Assembly: GCA_035529015.1 (NCBI GenBank)
Contig: DATKXP010000079.1
Location: 1-64,000, forward strand
Length of the DNA stretch: 64,000 bases
Source: JAUVZF01 sp035529015
Lineage (GTDB): Bacteria; Planctomycetota; Phycisphaerae; FEN-1346
Direction: 5' to 3'
The position numbers and the translations under genes are program-made. The notes below the pieces were generated by a model that ran no database searches, had not been told where the DNA came from, and saw only the letters and a list, made by a program, of their open reading frames with translations. This document shows, in pieces, positions 52,070-60,889 of this stretch. Within the stretch, counting starts at the first letter, position 1. Every line of letters starts with the position of its first letter.

Positions 52070-53038
52070 GTGGCGGATGCCCCGATGGCCTACTTAGTGT
52101 GGCAGCCGATAGGGCTTTTCCTGGAGGAGGTGCTGGGTGGAAAGGACGCGCCTCTCTTGTTCATTGTGCCCTTCATACAGCGAAGGGCGATTGCGCGCAT
52201 GCTGGACGCGTGCAGGGACACGGATCAGCTCAAGGTCGTGACTCGATGGCGGGCCGGCGACATTCTGTCGGGAGTCTCGGACCTCGGTGTTTACGACGAG
52301 TTGCGGGAGCGCCGTATACCCCTGTATGTGAATGACCGCATTCACCTGAAATTGCTCGTGTTGAACTCAAACGAATGCTTTGCCGGAAGTGCCAACCTGA
52401 CTGACGCAGGCCTCGGCTACGCTCAACACCAGAACATCGAGCTCGGCTGTCGCTCTTTGTTGGAGTCGAGGGACTGGGGGCATGTGTTCAGGATAGTGGA
52501 GGAGAGCGCACTCGTTGACGACACTGTGTTTGAACAAGCCAAGCGTTTCGTTGCAGAGAATGAAACTCAGCCGGAGGAGACCCTTGCCACAAAGCCCTTC
52601 ACGCACCCACAAAAGGAGTTCTCCCTTAACGCCTTACCGGCAACGGCGGACCCTTTGCGACTGGAGCAGTTCTTCTGCTCCACGTCACAATCCCATGACG
52701 ACCCGGAGACGGAGCGACGAGCGCTCCACGACTTGGTGGTGTTTGACATAGCTGAAGACACTCCTTCGGATAGTTTCCGCGCAGTCCTGGGCGAACGCTT
52801 CCGGGCGAAGCCATTTGTTCGCGCCTTCGTGGGCTACCTGGAAAGCAAGTGCAGGCTTCGGTTCGGCGAAGCCAATGCGTGGATACATTCGCACTGCTCC
52901 GACGTGCCTCTCCCATACCGTTGGCAGATCAAGGAGAACACGCATATTCTCTACGACTGGCTCGCGTTCTTCTACGACGAGATCAAATGGCGGGTACCTG
53001 GGCGCCGATCGCAGGTGATCTTCTGGGAGCCGGCTTAG
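52070..53038 (+). CDS. PLD-family nuclease of the restriction module
   Basis: A 322-residue protein (GTG start). A single HKD motif is visible: NDRIHLKLLVLNSNECFAG, with His92, Lys94 and then SANLT at 107-111. This is the phospholipase D-type nuclease active site, two copies of which come together in a dimer. The C-terminal half (ALHDLVVFDIAEDTPSD, LYDWLAFFYDEIKWRVPG) has no recognised domain. It is likely the DNA-cutting part of the helicase/GHKL/PLD complex. Confidence 0.72.
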   Translation: MADAPMAYLVWQPIGLFLEEVLGGKDAPLLFIVPFIQRRAIARMLDACRDTDQLKVVTRWRAGDILSGVSDLGVYDELRERRIPLYVNDRIHLKLLVLNSNECFAGSANLTDAGLGYAQHQNIELGCRSLLESRDWGHVFRIVEESALVDDTVFEQAKRFVAENETQPEETLATKPFTHPQKEFSLNALPATADPLRLEQFFCSTSQSHDDPETERRALHDLVVFDIAEDTPSDSFRAVLGERFRAKPFVRAFVGYLESKCRLRFGEANAWIHSHCSDVPLPYRWQIKENTHILYDWLAFFYDEIKWRVPGRRSQVIFWEPA

Positions 53039-53255
53039 GCCCACGTCGGAGTTGCCCCATGACCCAGACAGCAAGCAAGTCGCGCGCCATATGGCCTCAC
53101 AACGGTGAGCACCCCGATGGCGCCAAACTCGTCGAGTTGACTAACTTCGAAGGCCTGGCCCGCTGAATATCACAGCATGTTGCTGCCGCACCGCGTCTCT
53201 TGCGGTTCTTGGTCCACGTGGTTACCATCAGGCGGGCACGCGAAAGAACCTCAAC
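53039..53255. other. Gap between cargo B and cargo C
   Basis: Mostly noncoding. A 35-codon frame at 53059-53166 ends DGAKLVELTNFEGLAR and may be a stub of a lost gene. No repeats found. Confidence 0.35.
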
Positions 53256-53546
53256 ATGGCAAAGGGAAGCAGATCTGCATTTCGCGACCAGGCCCAGGGT
53301 TTTGGGCTGCTCTCGGATCCGACACGTCTGGGCATCCTCTCGCTCCTCGCGAAGGGCCCGAAGAACGTCACGGCATTGTGCAAGGCCCTCGGCCTGAAGC
53401 AGCCCACGGTTAGCCACCATCTCGGGCTACTCCGGATGGGCCGGCTTGTCATCAATACTCGTCAGGGCAAGTCCGTGGTGTACTCGACGGACAAGGCGAA
53501 CCTGAAGGCGCTGGCGTCGGCGCTGGCGAAGCTGATGCCGAAGTAG
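53256..53546 (+). CDS. ArsR-family HTH regulator
   Basis: A 96-residue winged-helix protein: FGLLSDPTRLGILSLLAKGP, then VTALCKALGLKQPTVSHHLG with VINTRQGKSVVYSTDK. This is the ArsR/SmtB core without metal-binding Cys, so it may respond to another signal or only to DNA. It is the first gene of cargo C, alone on the plus strand. Confidence 0.82.
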   Translation: MAKGSRSAFRDQAQGFGLLSDPTRLGILSLLAKGPKNVTALCKALGLKQPTVSHHLGLLRMGRLVINTRQGKSVVYSTDKANLKALASALAKLMPK

Positions 53547-53621
53547 GCTGGCTTATGGGGGCATTGGCCTGTCCTCGTCTCCCCGGTGCGGCCCATTCTC
53601 AGCGCCATCCTGTGGGTCGTC

Positions 53622-53650
53622 TTGGCGCGGCGGCTATGCCCTGATACGAT
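53622..53650 (+). promoter_or_regulatory. Promoter candidate TTGGCG-N17-TACGAT
   Basis: TTGGCG at 53622, a 17-bp spacer and TACGAT at 53645, about 44 nt before the ATG of a broken regulator gene. A good ribosome site (gaggagg) follows. Confidence 0.5.
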
Positions 53651-53693
53651 AGCATCGCCATCAATGGCATTACTGGCTTCGAGGAGGCACACG

Positions 53694-54007
53694 ATGGGCA
53701 AGATGGAGCAGACGCTCAAGTCCGAGATCACACGACTTGCCAAGAAGCAGGTGCGGGCGACCTGGCCACGCTCGTTGGCGTGTCGAGCAGTGCGGTTGGG
53801 TCCTGGGAGTACGGGAAGGCCAAGCCCGAAGGCCACAACCGAGAGGCGTTGGTGGCGCTGCGAAAACTGGGCAAGCGCGAGGTGCGAGGAATCTTGGCCG
53901 CAAAGGCAGTGGAATCGCCGACGGAAGCCAAAGGCAGGGCTAGAAGCCGGGAAAAACGACGCGAGGCTTGGCGAATTGGGCGTCTCACATTATGCCACCA
54001 CCATTAA
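53694..54007 (+). pseudogene. HTH (XRE-type) regulator with internal deletion and frameshift
   Basis: The start (MGKMEQTLKSEITRLAKK) is in one frame; the C-terminal XRE-type domain (LVGVSSSAVGSWEYGKAKPE followed by ALVALRKLGKREVRG) is in the next frame from about 53753. The coiled-coil linker and first HTH helices that normally join the two parts are missing. So an internal deletion of roughly 150 bp has also shifted the frame. It keeps a good promoter and ribosome site. Confidence 0.65.
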
Positions 54008-54130
54008 GTAAGACGGGTGCCCTTGGGGACCGAGCGTTGCCCAGAGCTTCCAGACGGACCTCAAGCAGATTCTGGATGGCCTTGGGCTGGCTGATCGCGT
54101 GCGGTTTGAACCGACAGGAGGGATGAACCC

Positions 54131-55258
54131 GTGATTCGGTTCCTGCACACGAGCGACTGGCAGTTGGGAATGACCCGCCACTTTTTTGCGGAGGGTGCGC
54201 AGGAACGCTACAGCCAGTCGCGGTTCGATGCCGTTCGCACCATGGGCCGCATCGCCAGGGATGAGCAATGCCAGTTCATGCTGGTGTGCGGCGACGCCTT
54301 TGAGTCGAACCAGGTGGACCGGAAGACCGTTGCCCGCGCTCTGGAGGCGCTCAAGGATGTGCCCGTTCCGGTGTTCATCCTTCCGGGTAACCATGACCCT
54401 TTGAACGCGGCTTCCGTATATCGTTCGAGCACCTTCATTGAGCGGAAGCCCCCGCAGGTGCAGGTGATTGAGACCGCCGCACCCATCAAGGTCGCAGAGG
54501 GCGTGGAACTGGTGGGTGCGCCGTGGATGTCGAAGCGACCGGTCACCAATCCCATTGAGGATGCGATCAACGCCCTTGCGCCTGCGAACGGGGTTGCCCG
54601 CATTTGCATGGGTCACGGTGCAGTCGATACGCTTACGCCAGACCGAGAGTCCGCCGGGATCATTTTAGTCGCCGTGCTCGAACGAGCCCTTGGCGAAGGG
54701 AAGACTGACTTCGTGGCGCTTGGCGACCGGCATTCTCTGACCAAGGTCGGCGGCGACCGTATCTGGTATTCGGGGACGCCCGAGGCCACGGATTTTCGGG
54801 AGACACAGTCCGGGTATGCTCTCATCGTGGAGATCGGTGACGGCAGTGTGAACACCAAGGGTATCCAGGTCGGCCAGTGGCGGTTCCTCGAGCGCGAACG
54901 GGTTGATCTCAACACCGCCGATGATGTGGAAGCGTTATGGAAGTCACTGGAGGGAATTGAGAACAAGGACCGCACAGTCGTTCGGTTGAACCTCGTTGGC
55001 TCGCTTTCCCTGGCCTTGAGCGGCGCGCTTCAGAATCACCTCCTCGCCGCGAAGGACGTTTTCGGTGCCTTCGATGTTCGGGACGACGCACTTCTCGTGC
55101 TGCCGGACGATACGGATTTTGCCAACCTTGGATTCTCGGGCTTTGCCGACGGAACCGTGCAACGGCTCCGAAGCAAGATTGCGGATGGTGGAGATGAAGG
55201 TACGGTGGCCCGCGAAGCCTTGATGCTTCTGCTTCGGCTGGCAAGGGGGGCGGCATGA
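54131..55258 (+). CDS. SbcD/Mre11-like DNA nuclease
   Basis: A 375-residue calcineurin-like phosphoesterase. Motifs: FLHTSDWQLG (usual Asp-x-His is Asp-Trp-Gln here, Gln11), VCGDAFESN, LPGNHDPLN, MGHGAVDTL and ALGDRHSL. The Gln is shared with a subgroup of SbcD-like proteins, so activity may be retained. It would cut DNA ends together with the ATPase encoded next; the genes overlap by 4 nt. Its GTG start overlaps the stop of a short open frame whose end (FQTDLKQILDGLGLADRVRF) looks like a gene stub. Confidence 0.82.
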   Translation: MIRFLHTSDWQLGMTRHFFAEGAQERYSQSRFDAVRTMGRIARDEQCQFMLVCGDAFESNQVDRKTVARALEALKDVPVPVFILPGNHDPLNAASVYRSSTFIERKPPQVQVIETAAPIKVAEGVELVGAPWMSKRPVTNPIEDAINALAPANGVARICMGHGAVDTLTPDRESAGIILVAVLERALGEGKTDFVALGDRHSLTKVGGDRIWYSGTPEATDFRETQSGYALIVEIGDGSVNTKGIQVGQWRFLERERVDLNTADDVEALWKSLEGIENKDRTVVRLNLVGSLSLALSGALQNHLLAAKDVFGAFDVRDDALLVLPDDTDFANLGFSGFADGTVQRLRSKIADGGDEGTVAREALMLLLRLARGAA

Positions 55259-57888
55259 AATTCACTCGCCTTCGAGTCGTAAACTACAGGGGCATAGCTG
55301 CCGCCGAAGTGAAGTTCGGTCCCGCTGGCATTACGCTCGTGCAGGGCCCGAATGAAGCCGGGAAAACCAGTCTTGGCGAGGCCATAGGGCTTCTCTTCGA
55401 GTACTTGGATTCAAGCAAGCATCGGAATATCGAAGCCATCAAGCCGGTCCATCGGGACGAAGGGCCGGAGATCGAGCTGCAAGCGGAAAGCGGGCCTTAC
55501 GCCTTCACCTATCTCAAGCGATTCCTCAAAAGACCGGAAACCAAACTCACTATTACCAAACCCAAGCCCGAAAACCACACGGGACGCGAAGCACACGAAC
55601 GCGCCGAGGCCATCCTCCGCGAAACTCTCGACATTGACCTCTGGAAGGCGCTGACCATTCAACAAGGCGACGCCATTCACCAGCCTGTCCTAACGAAACA
55701 GACATCGCTTTCGGCCGCGCTCGATAAAGCGGCTGGCGGTCGCCCCGCCGATCCTCGGGAAGAAGGCCTGTTCGACAAGGTACAGGATGAATACCTCCGG
55801 TACTACACCGAACGTGGAGCGGAGCGAAAGGAACTTGCGGAGTCCCGCAAGGCACTGTCAGACACCGAAGCGGAAGTTGCCCGTATCGAGCAGGCAATCC
55901 GCGACCTTGACCAGGACATCGACCGTGCGGCCGCTCTTCAGGGGGAACTGGGCCAACTGAGGAAGCAGGAAGACGAGCTGACGAAGGCAGTGACTGCTCA
56001 CGCAGCTTCACTTGAGGAAATAGGCACTTTGGAAAATGCTCTTTCGGCGGCTCGCCTGAAGTTGGAGTCGGCGCAGAAATCCGAGCAGGTCGCCCGCCGA
56101 GACAAGGACGCACGCCAAGGACTCATTGATGCGGTTGGCAAAGCTGCCAAGGCGCATGGGGACATTGAGGAATCCGGCGTCATGTCGCTCTCGGCGCTGG
56201 ATCAGGCCGAGGTCAAGCTCAAGGAAGCGCAGAAGGCTTTCGATGAGAGCGACCAGAAGAGAAAGGCGGCTGATACCCTTGCCGCTCTCGGGCGTGCTGA
56301 TTTTGACTACTACAACAACAAACTGCATCTCGAACAACTCCGGGAACGCAAGGAACGCATTGACCAAGCCAGGAAGAACGCTGCCCAAGCGGAGGAGGTG
56401 CTGGTCCGAAACAAGGTGGACTCGCGCGCATTGAAGTTAATCGAGGACGCCGAACGTGGGTTGCTGACCGCCAACGCGCAGTTGCAGATCGGTGCACCGA
56501 GCGTGCTCCTTCGCGGCCTGGCCGATTGCCGAATATCCGTTGACGATGCCGAGGTCAAGCTTGGCAAGGGGGAGGTTCGGACGATCTCAGTCGCGGACAG
56601 ATCCCGTCTGACCATACCCGGCGCGTTGGACGTAGAGATCACGGCGGGGGCTGGTGCCGAAGGGCTGTCCAGAAAGGTCGAACAGGCGCGTCGAGTTCTG
56701 GATGATGCCTGCGCCAGAGCGGGCGTTTCCAGCCCCGATGAGGCGAGAAAGGCGTATGAAGAGCGCCGCGAAGCAACCCGGCATGTGGAATTCATAACGC
56801 AGGTGGAGAAGGATAATCTGCGCGATCTGACCTATGAGGAACTGGACAAGAAACTGCTTGGCCTTCAGACAGCGATGCCCGGCTATCTTGCCAAGCGTGT
56901 GGTCGAACCCGCCATTTGTCCTGACCTGGATTCGGCGAAGAAAGAGCGGGCAAGTGCTGAGGCGTTACAGCAGGAAAGGGGTGGTCAGTGGGAATCGGCT
57001 CGCGAGTCACTTGATGCCGGCCGAAGCGTGCGGGATGGCTTGAACACCAAGCACCAGGAATTGCGGGTCCAACTCGACCTGTTGTCCCAAGACCTCAACC
57101 ACGCACGCGAAAACCTCGAACGGGCGAGAAAGAGCGTTCCCGACGATGCTCTGGAGACAGCTCTGGTGAACGCGGTCCAGACCGTGGCTTCCGAGGATGC
57201 CAGCGTTCGTGCCGCCGAGACCTCACTCAAGGCGAAGAACCCCGACCGGGTGAGGGTATTGGCCGAGACGGCCAAAGGCTCCTTGCGAACGACGCAGAAT
57301 CGACGGAATGCAGCTCAAACCGAACTCACCGAGGTACAGACGCGGCTCAAAATCCACGGCGAGGAAGGGCTTCACGAGAAGCTACACGTGGCTCAGACCG
57401 GCCTTGAGCGTCTTGTGGCAGACAACACATCCCTGTTTCGGCGGGCGTCTTCAGCCAAATGTCTCTTCGAGACCATACGAGAAGAGCGAGACAAGGCGCG
57501 GCGGGCGTATGTGGCCCCGCTCAAGGAGAAGATTGAACAGATGGGCCGTTTAGTCTTCGATGACTCCTTCCAAGTGGACATCAGCGAGGAATTACGGATT
57601 GCCAGTCGGACGCTGAAGGGCATCACCGTGCCGTTTGACTCGTTGAGCGGTGGCACAAGGGAACAGCTTTCGCTGATCTTCCGTTCCGCTTGCTCGATGA
57701 TCGTCGCCAAGGATGGTGGAACGCCGCTCATCCTGGATGATGCGTTGGGCTATACGGACCCGGATCGGTTGCGTCTCATGGGGGCCGTGCTGGCAAAGGC
57801 CGCCAAGGACTGCCAGATCGTGATCTTCACGTGTGTGCCCGACCGCTATGGTAACATTGGCGAGGCAACCGTCGTTTCATTGCGATGA
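55255..57888 (+). CDS. SbcC/Rad50-like SMC-type ATPase
   Basis: An 877-residue ABC-type ATPase. Walker A is VQGPNEAGKTSLGEAIG (31-39). Long coiled-coil arms follow from about 180 to 700 (many Glu/Lys/Ala heptads). The C-terminal head has the signature DSLSGGTREQLSLIF and Walker B PLILDDALGYTD near residue 824. No CxxC zinc hook was seen at the apex, so the dimer contact is probably different from Rad50. Forms a DNA-end or foreign-DNA processing complex with the SbcD-like partner. Shorter than typical SbcC (about 1000 residues). Confidence 0.82.
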   Translation: MKFTRLRVVNYRGIAAAEVKFGPAGITLVQGPNEAGKTSLGEAIGLLFEYLDSSKHRNIEAIKPVHRDEGPEIELQAESGPYAFTYLKRFLKRPETKLTITKPKPENHTGREAHERAEAILRETLDIDLWKALTIQQGDAIHQPVLTKQTSLSAALDKAAGGRPADPREEGLFDKVQDEYLRYYTERGAERKELAESRKALSDTEAEVARIEQAIRDLDQDIDRAAALQGELGQLRKQEDELTKAVTAHAASLEEIGTLENALSAARLKLESAQKSEQVARRDKDARQGLIDAVGKAAKAHGDIEESGVMSLSALDQAEVKLKEAQKAFDESDQKRKAADTLAALGRADFDYYNNKLHLEQLRERKERIDQARKNAAQAEEVLVRNKVDSRALKLIEDAERGLLTANAQLQIGAPSVLLRGLADCRISVDDAEVKLGKGEVRTISVADRSRLTIPGALDVEITAGAGAEGLSRKVEQARRVLDDACARAGVSSPDEARKAYEERREATRHVEFITQVEKDNLRDLTYEELDKKLLGLQTAMPGYLAKRVVEPAICPDLDSAKKERASAEALQQERGGQWESARESLDAGRSVRDGLNTKHQELRVQLDLLSQDLNHARENLERARKSVPDDALETALVNAVQTVASEDASVRAAETSLKAKNPDRVRVLAETAKGSLRTTQNRRNAAQTELTEVQTRLKIHGEEGLHEKLHVAQTGLERLVADNTSLFRRASSAKCLFETIREERDKARRAYVAPLKEKIEQMGRLVFDDSFQVDISEELRIASRTLKGITVPFDSLSGGTREQLSLIFRSACSMIVAKDGGTPLILDDALGYTDPDRLRLMGAVLAKAAKDCQIVIFTCVPDRYGNIGEATVVSLR

Positions 57889-57896
57889 GCCGATGT

Positions 57897-58112
57897 TCAC
57901 GTAGATGCCAGCTCGGCAACAGCTTTGAGTTGCTGGTGCGCGTCATCGAACAGCGTGATGGGCCGCAGGAGGCGTTCGGAAATGGCAGGACGCTCCACCG
58001 TGGCGGGCATGGCCAGTACGGCGCTCCTGAATTTCCGGCACGAGGCGGAGAAGCATCATGATCTGCGTGACGCGGGCGCGCGTGAGGCCTTGAGGTGACA
58101 GACGCCTTGTGC
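57897..58112 (-). pseudogene. HTH protein remnant (frameshifted)
   Basis: On the minus strand, LTRARVTQIMMLLRLVPEIQ is a good HTH of the kind found in ParB/recombinase-associated proteins. The next natural stretch, LAMPATVERPAISERLLRPI and TLFDDAHQQLKAVAEL, continues only after a one-nucleotide shift near 58010, and the stop is at 57897. The N-terminal end is missing. A decayed gene in the gap between the SbcCD pair and the next operon. Confidence 0.6.
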
Positions 58113-58279
58113 CAAGCACACGGCACCCCACCTGCCGAACCACCCCACATCAGGCACAAATGGCGGCCTTTCCCCCGTGTTCGGCAACGAGTATAATGCC
58201 TGCCATTACTGGTGTCTGCGCCGATTTCCTGTCGGCTGGGGGCCGGAGGGAACGGCAGGTGATACAGGGAGAACAAACG
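58113..58279. other. Leader of the unknown gene pair
   Basis: No gene. Ends with a poor Shine-Dalgarno (caggga) ahead of ATG 58280. Other starts upstream in the same frame are in random-looking sequence. Confidence 0.35.
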
Positions 58280-59452
58280 ATGGCTCGTCAGTACTCGCCC
58301 AAGACGTTCCTACGGCAAACACCGAACGTGATTCTGAAGCAGTACTTCACGCAAAAGAATCTGCTCGGCGAGATTGACTTCGACACCTTGGGAGAAACGG
58401 AGGTAGAGCCCATCTTCGCGGCACTCGAGCAACTACCGCCCGAGGGCCAGGCTACCATCGAAAGGGACTTTTGCGCGATCAACGAGTTGGCTGCGGCGGC
58501 TGGCACACAAGCGATCCTGGAGGAGGCGACGACGTTCTGGAAGAGGGGTTGGGCCGATCAGTTTGAGGCCATGAAGAACCATTATGAACGAGCCTTCTGG
58601 ACGTTCCTAAACGAGCCGCGCATCTTTGGAGTGGCCGGAGACATTGCATTCATGGACCGGATCGGTTCCTGGCGACATCGGTTTGTCGGGGCAAACTTGA
58701 CGCCCGGCGTCGGGCCCTCAGACCTGAAGGCCTTGGGGGACGGAGTGTCTAGCCTTTATGTCAAAGAGGGCCGGGGGCGGCACTGCAAAGTGGACAACTA
58801 CCTGCGACAGAACCTGGAACGGCACTGCTACTTTGCCTACCCCGAAGACTACGCGACCACCGACATGGAGTTTGACGAGGAGGGGCAGTTCCAGCATCGC
58901 CCACGCAAACCCGCATTCGAGAACATCTTCGTGTATCGTCCGGCAGAAGGTCTGCTCGAGGTCCATGCCTACGGGAAGAAAGAGCATATCGAGGCCTTGA
59001 TGGAGGTCTTTTGTCAGGCAATACTCGGGATGGAGAAACTGCCGGACGAGAGCAAGAAACGGGTCTACGATCTGTCGGACCTCAGGAGCCGTGGCGTCTC
59101 ATTCGTGACCGATCCGGCGGACGGCGTCGAGTCCGTGACCGTCCGTCGACTCCGAATGGACCTTCCCGGAAGCACCAGGCGTCGCATCATCCTGGAGGCA
59201 AACGCCTCTCCCCGCTCTCCACAGGCCATCTACGACCTGATGGATCAGGCCCTGAACAAGGAAAACATTCCCTTGGGTGAGGTCACACTCTCCCAAGCCA
59301 AGCTACGGTTTACCTTCGCCTCCCGCGACGGCCGGAAAGGTAAGACGTTGACGTTTGAGATCTCCATCCCGGATGGATGCACTCTAAAGGATGATCCGCA
59401 GGACCAGGTGGCAAAGAAGTACCTGCGCAAGTGGGGCCTAATCCGTGAATGA
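58280..59452 (+). CDS. Uncharacterised protein, first of a coupled pair
   Basis: A 390-residue soluble protein that I cannot place in a named family, although it looks conserved in style: RQYSPKTFLRQTPNVILKQY, DTLGETEVEPIFAALEQLPP and FENIFVYRPAEGLLEVHAYG. No P-loop, Zn or nuclease motif is evident. The C-terminal third is beta-rich with LTFEISIPDGC. The next gene overlaps its end by 8 nt, indicating a joint function, perhaps a sensor-regulator pair. Confidence 0.6.
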   Translation: MARQYSPKTFLRQTPNVILKQYFTQKNLLGEIDFDTLGETEVEPIFAALEQLPPEGQATIERDFCAINELAAAAGTQAILEEATTFWKRGWADQFEAMKNHYERAFWTFLNEPRIFGVAGDIAFMDRIGSWRHRFVGANLTPGVGPSDLKALGDGVSSLYVKEGRGRHCKVDNYLRQNLERHCYFAYPEDYATTDMEFDEEGQFQHRPRKPAFENIFVYRPAEGLLEVHAYGKKEHIEALMEVFCQAILGMEKLPDESKKRVYDLSDLRSRGVSFVTDPADGVESVTVRRLRMDLPGSTRRRIILEANASPRSPQAIYDLMDQALNKENIPLGEVTLSQAKLRFTFASRDGRKGKTLTFEISIPDGCTLKDDPQDQVAKKYLRKWGLIRE

Positions 59453-60458
59453 CCTTCTTCACGTTATCCTGACGCGCGCCGACGTGCCGGAGGCGTCGGT
59501 TTTCTCGGCCGATGAGGTTGTCCGCTGGCCGCCAGGCGCTCTGGACCTTCTCCTTCGGTCAGGTCTCCTGCGGGAAACTGCCCCCGCAAATGGTCTTGTC
59601 TGTGACCAGTGCGAGGAGGCCTGTTGGATTGAGCCGGATATCCGCGAGGATCCCCAAACTGGCAAGAAGATAGGCGTGTTCTTCTGCACCCGGCGCGAAG
59701 ACATTGGCCGATTCACCGTGGATCTTGAGAGGCTCAGGCAATGGGAGGTCAGCCTACCCGGCTTGGCTGAGGCAGTGGGCAATACGTTATCGCGTGCTCG
59801 TCCAGCAGAACCGATTCTTGACGACAGGTTGTACCTGCTGGGAACGTTCTCGCTAGGGGGCGAGTCGCGAGACTTCTTCCTACTGCGTGGTCTGGCTTGG
59901 CCGGATGCTCCTGCCGTGTTCAAGAATGCCCCCCGGCTGCAAAGTGCTCGGTCGACGGCGGTGCTCGTTCCTGCCATTCTGCCCCCAAGAGGAGGCTGGA
60001 GGCCGCCTGCGGCCCGCGTCGTGCCGCTCATCGAGGTTGCCGCGCTCGATAAGACGGGTCTCCGCCTGGACCTTGAGGAGCTGTCTCTTGAACTGGCGGG
60101 AAAGAAGTCAAGACGCACGGGCGAGGCCACAAGGAAAGCGAAGATTGCGGCGGAGAAGGGCCTCTTGGCCGCCGTCCTTTTCAAACACCATGGACTTGAA
60201 ATGGAAACTTTCAACTGGCAGCCCGCAACACAGAAAGAACTGAAAAAAGATACCGGCTGGAGCCAGTCCAAGGTCAGCCGGACCATGGCAAAGCTTTTCG
60301 GGCCAAAACCGATGAAGAAGTACCGCAATCTTTGCAGCCGACAGGGCCTTAAGGGTTTCCTCAAGCGATTGGATGATGAAAGCCTCGTCACAGAAGTCCC
60401 TTACTACAGCACCTCGCATCCGACCGAACTCGAAGAACGTCGGTTTCTCAACGACTGA
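59445..60458 (+). CDS. Uncharacterised zinc-finger/HTH protein, second of the pair
   Basis: A 337-residue protein. Residues 45-100 hold a Cys set (CDQCEEACWIEP then VFFCTRREDIG), and ERLRQWEVSLPGLAEAV follows, as in the zinc-ribbon start of an uncharacterised family. The middle (PRGGWRPPAARVVPLIEVAA) links to a C-terminal HTH: QKELKKDTGWSQSKVSRTMA with KLFGPKPMKKYRN. It likely binds DNA and may regulate this pair or the nearby replication genes. Confidence 0.62.
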   Translation: MNDLLHVILTRADVPEASVFSADEVVRWPPGALDLLLRSGLLRETAPANGLVCDQCEEACWIEPDIREDPQTGKKIGVFFCTRREDIGRFTVDLERLRQWEVSLPGLAEAVGNTLSRARPAEPILDDRLYLLGTFSLGGESRDFFLLRGLAWPDAPAVFKNAPRLQSARSTAVLVPAILPPRGGWRPPAARVVPLIEVAALDKTGLRLDLEELSLELAGKKSRRTGEATRKAKIAAEKGLLAAVLFKHHGLEMETFNWQPATQKELKKDTGWSQSKVSRTMAKLFGPKPMKKYRNLCSRQGLKGFLKRLDDESLVTEVPYYSTSHPTELEERRFLND

Positions 60459-60637
60459 TCCCGTATGCAGTTTTGCGCTCCCGTTTGCATAATGCATAAA
60501 AATCTCGGCCCTCCTAAGATGTTGTAGCACAAACACTTAGCCACGCCGCAGGACTTCTGTCCCTCATTGGCTGCATAATTCCTACGCTTACATCGGGACG
60601 CGATAAGAGGCCTTTCTGAGCACATGGAGGACTTGCG
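60459..60637. promoter_or_regulatory. AT-rich leader of the excisionase/replication genes
   Basis: The most AT-rich part of this end. It contains a palindrome tttgcataatgcataaa at 60486-60502 and the motif ctgcataattc at 60571-60581, also found at 8107-8117. These are plausible operator or promoter elements for the genes that start at 60638. Confidence 0.45.
60571..60581. repeat. CTGCATAATTC motif, right copy
   Basis: Identical to 8107-8117; lies 57 nt ahead of the first excisionase-like gene. Confidence 0.25.
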
Positions 60638-60889
60638 ATGGAGCCTCTAACCGAAGCAGGGCACCCCATGAACGGTGCTGGCCGGTCTCCAGTACCTGCC
60701 GCGCTGCTAAACGTGCACCAAGTCGCCGAATTGCTCGGTTGTTCGGTGCGGCACGTCTATCGGTTGGCCGAGACAGGCAGAATGCCCAAGCCCGCCAAAC
60801 TCGGCGCGCTGGTGCGATGGCCCCAAAGGGCGATTGAATCGTGGATTGCAGACGGTTGTCCATCGTGCTGCACAGGAGGTGAACGATGA
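60638..60889 (+). CDS. Excisionase/AlpA-like HTH protein (first)
   Basis: An 83-residue protein; ATG 60668 is an alternative. ALLNVHQVAELLGCSVRHVY leads into RLAETGRMPKPAKLG and RWPQRAIESWIADGC, a MerR-like winged HTH of excisionases/AlpA. Overlaps the next gene by 4 nt. Probably a recombination directionality factor or repressor. Confidence 0.78.
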   Translation: MEPLTEAGHPMNGAGRSPVPAALLNVHQVAELLGCSVRHVYRLAETGRMPKPAKLGALVRWPQRAIESWIADGCPSCCTGGER

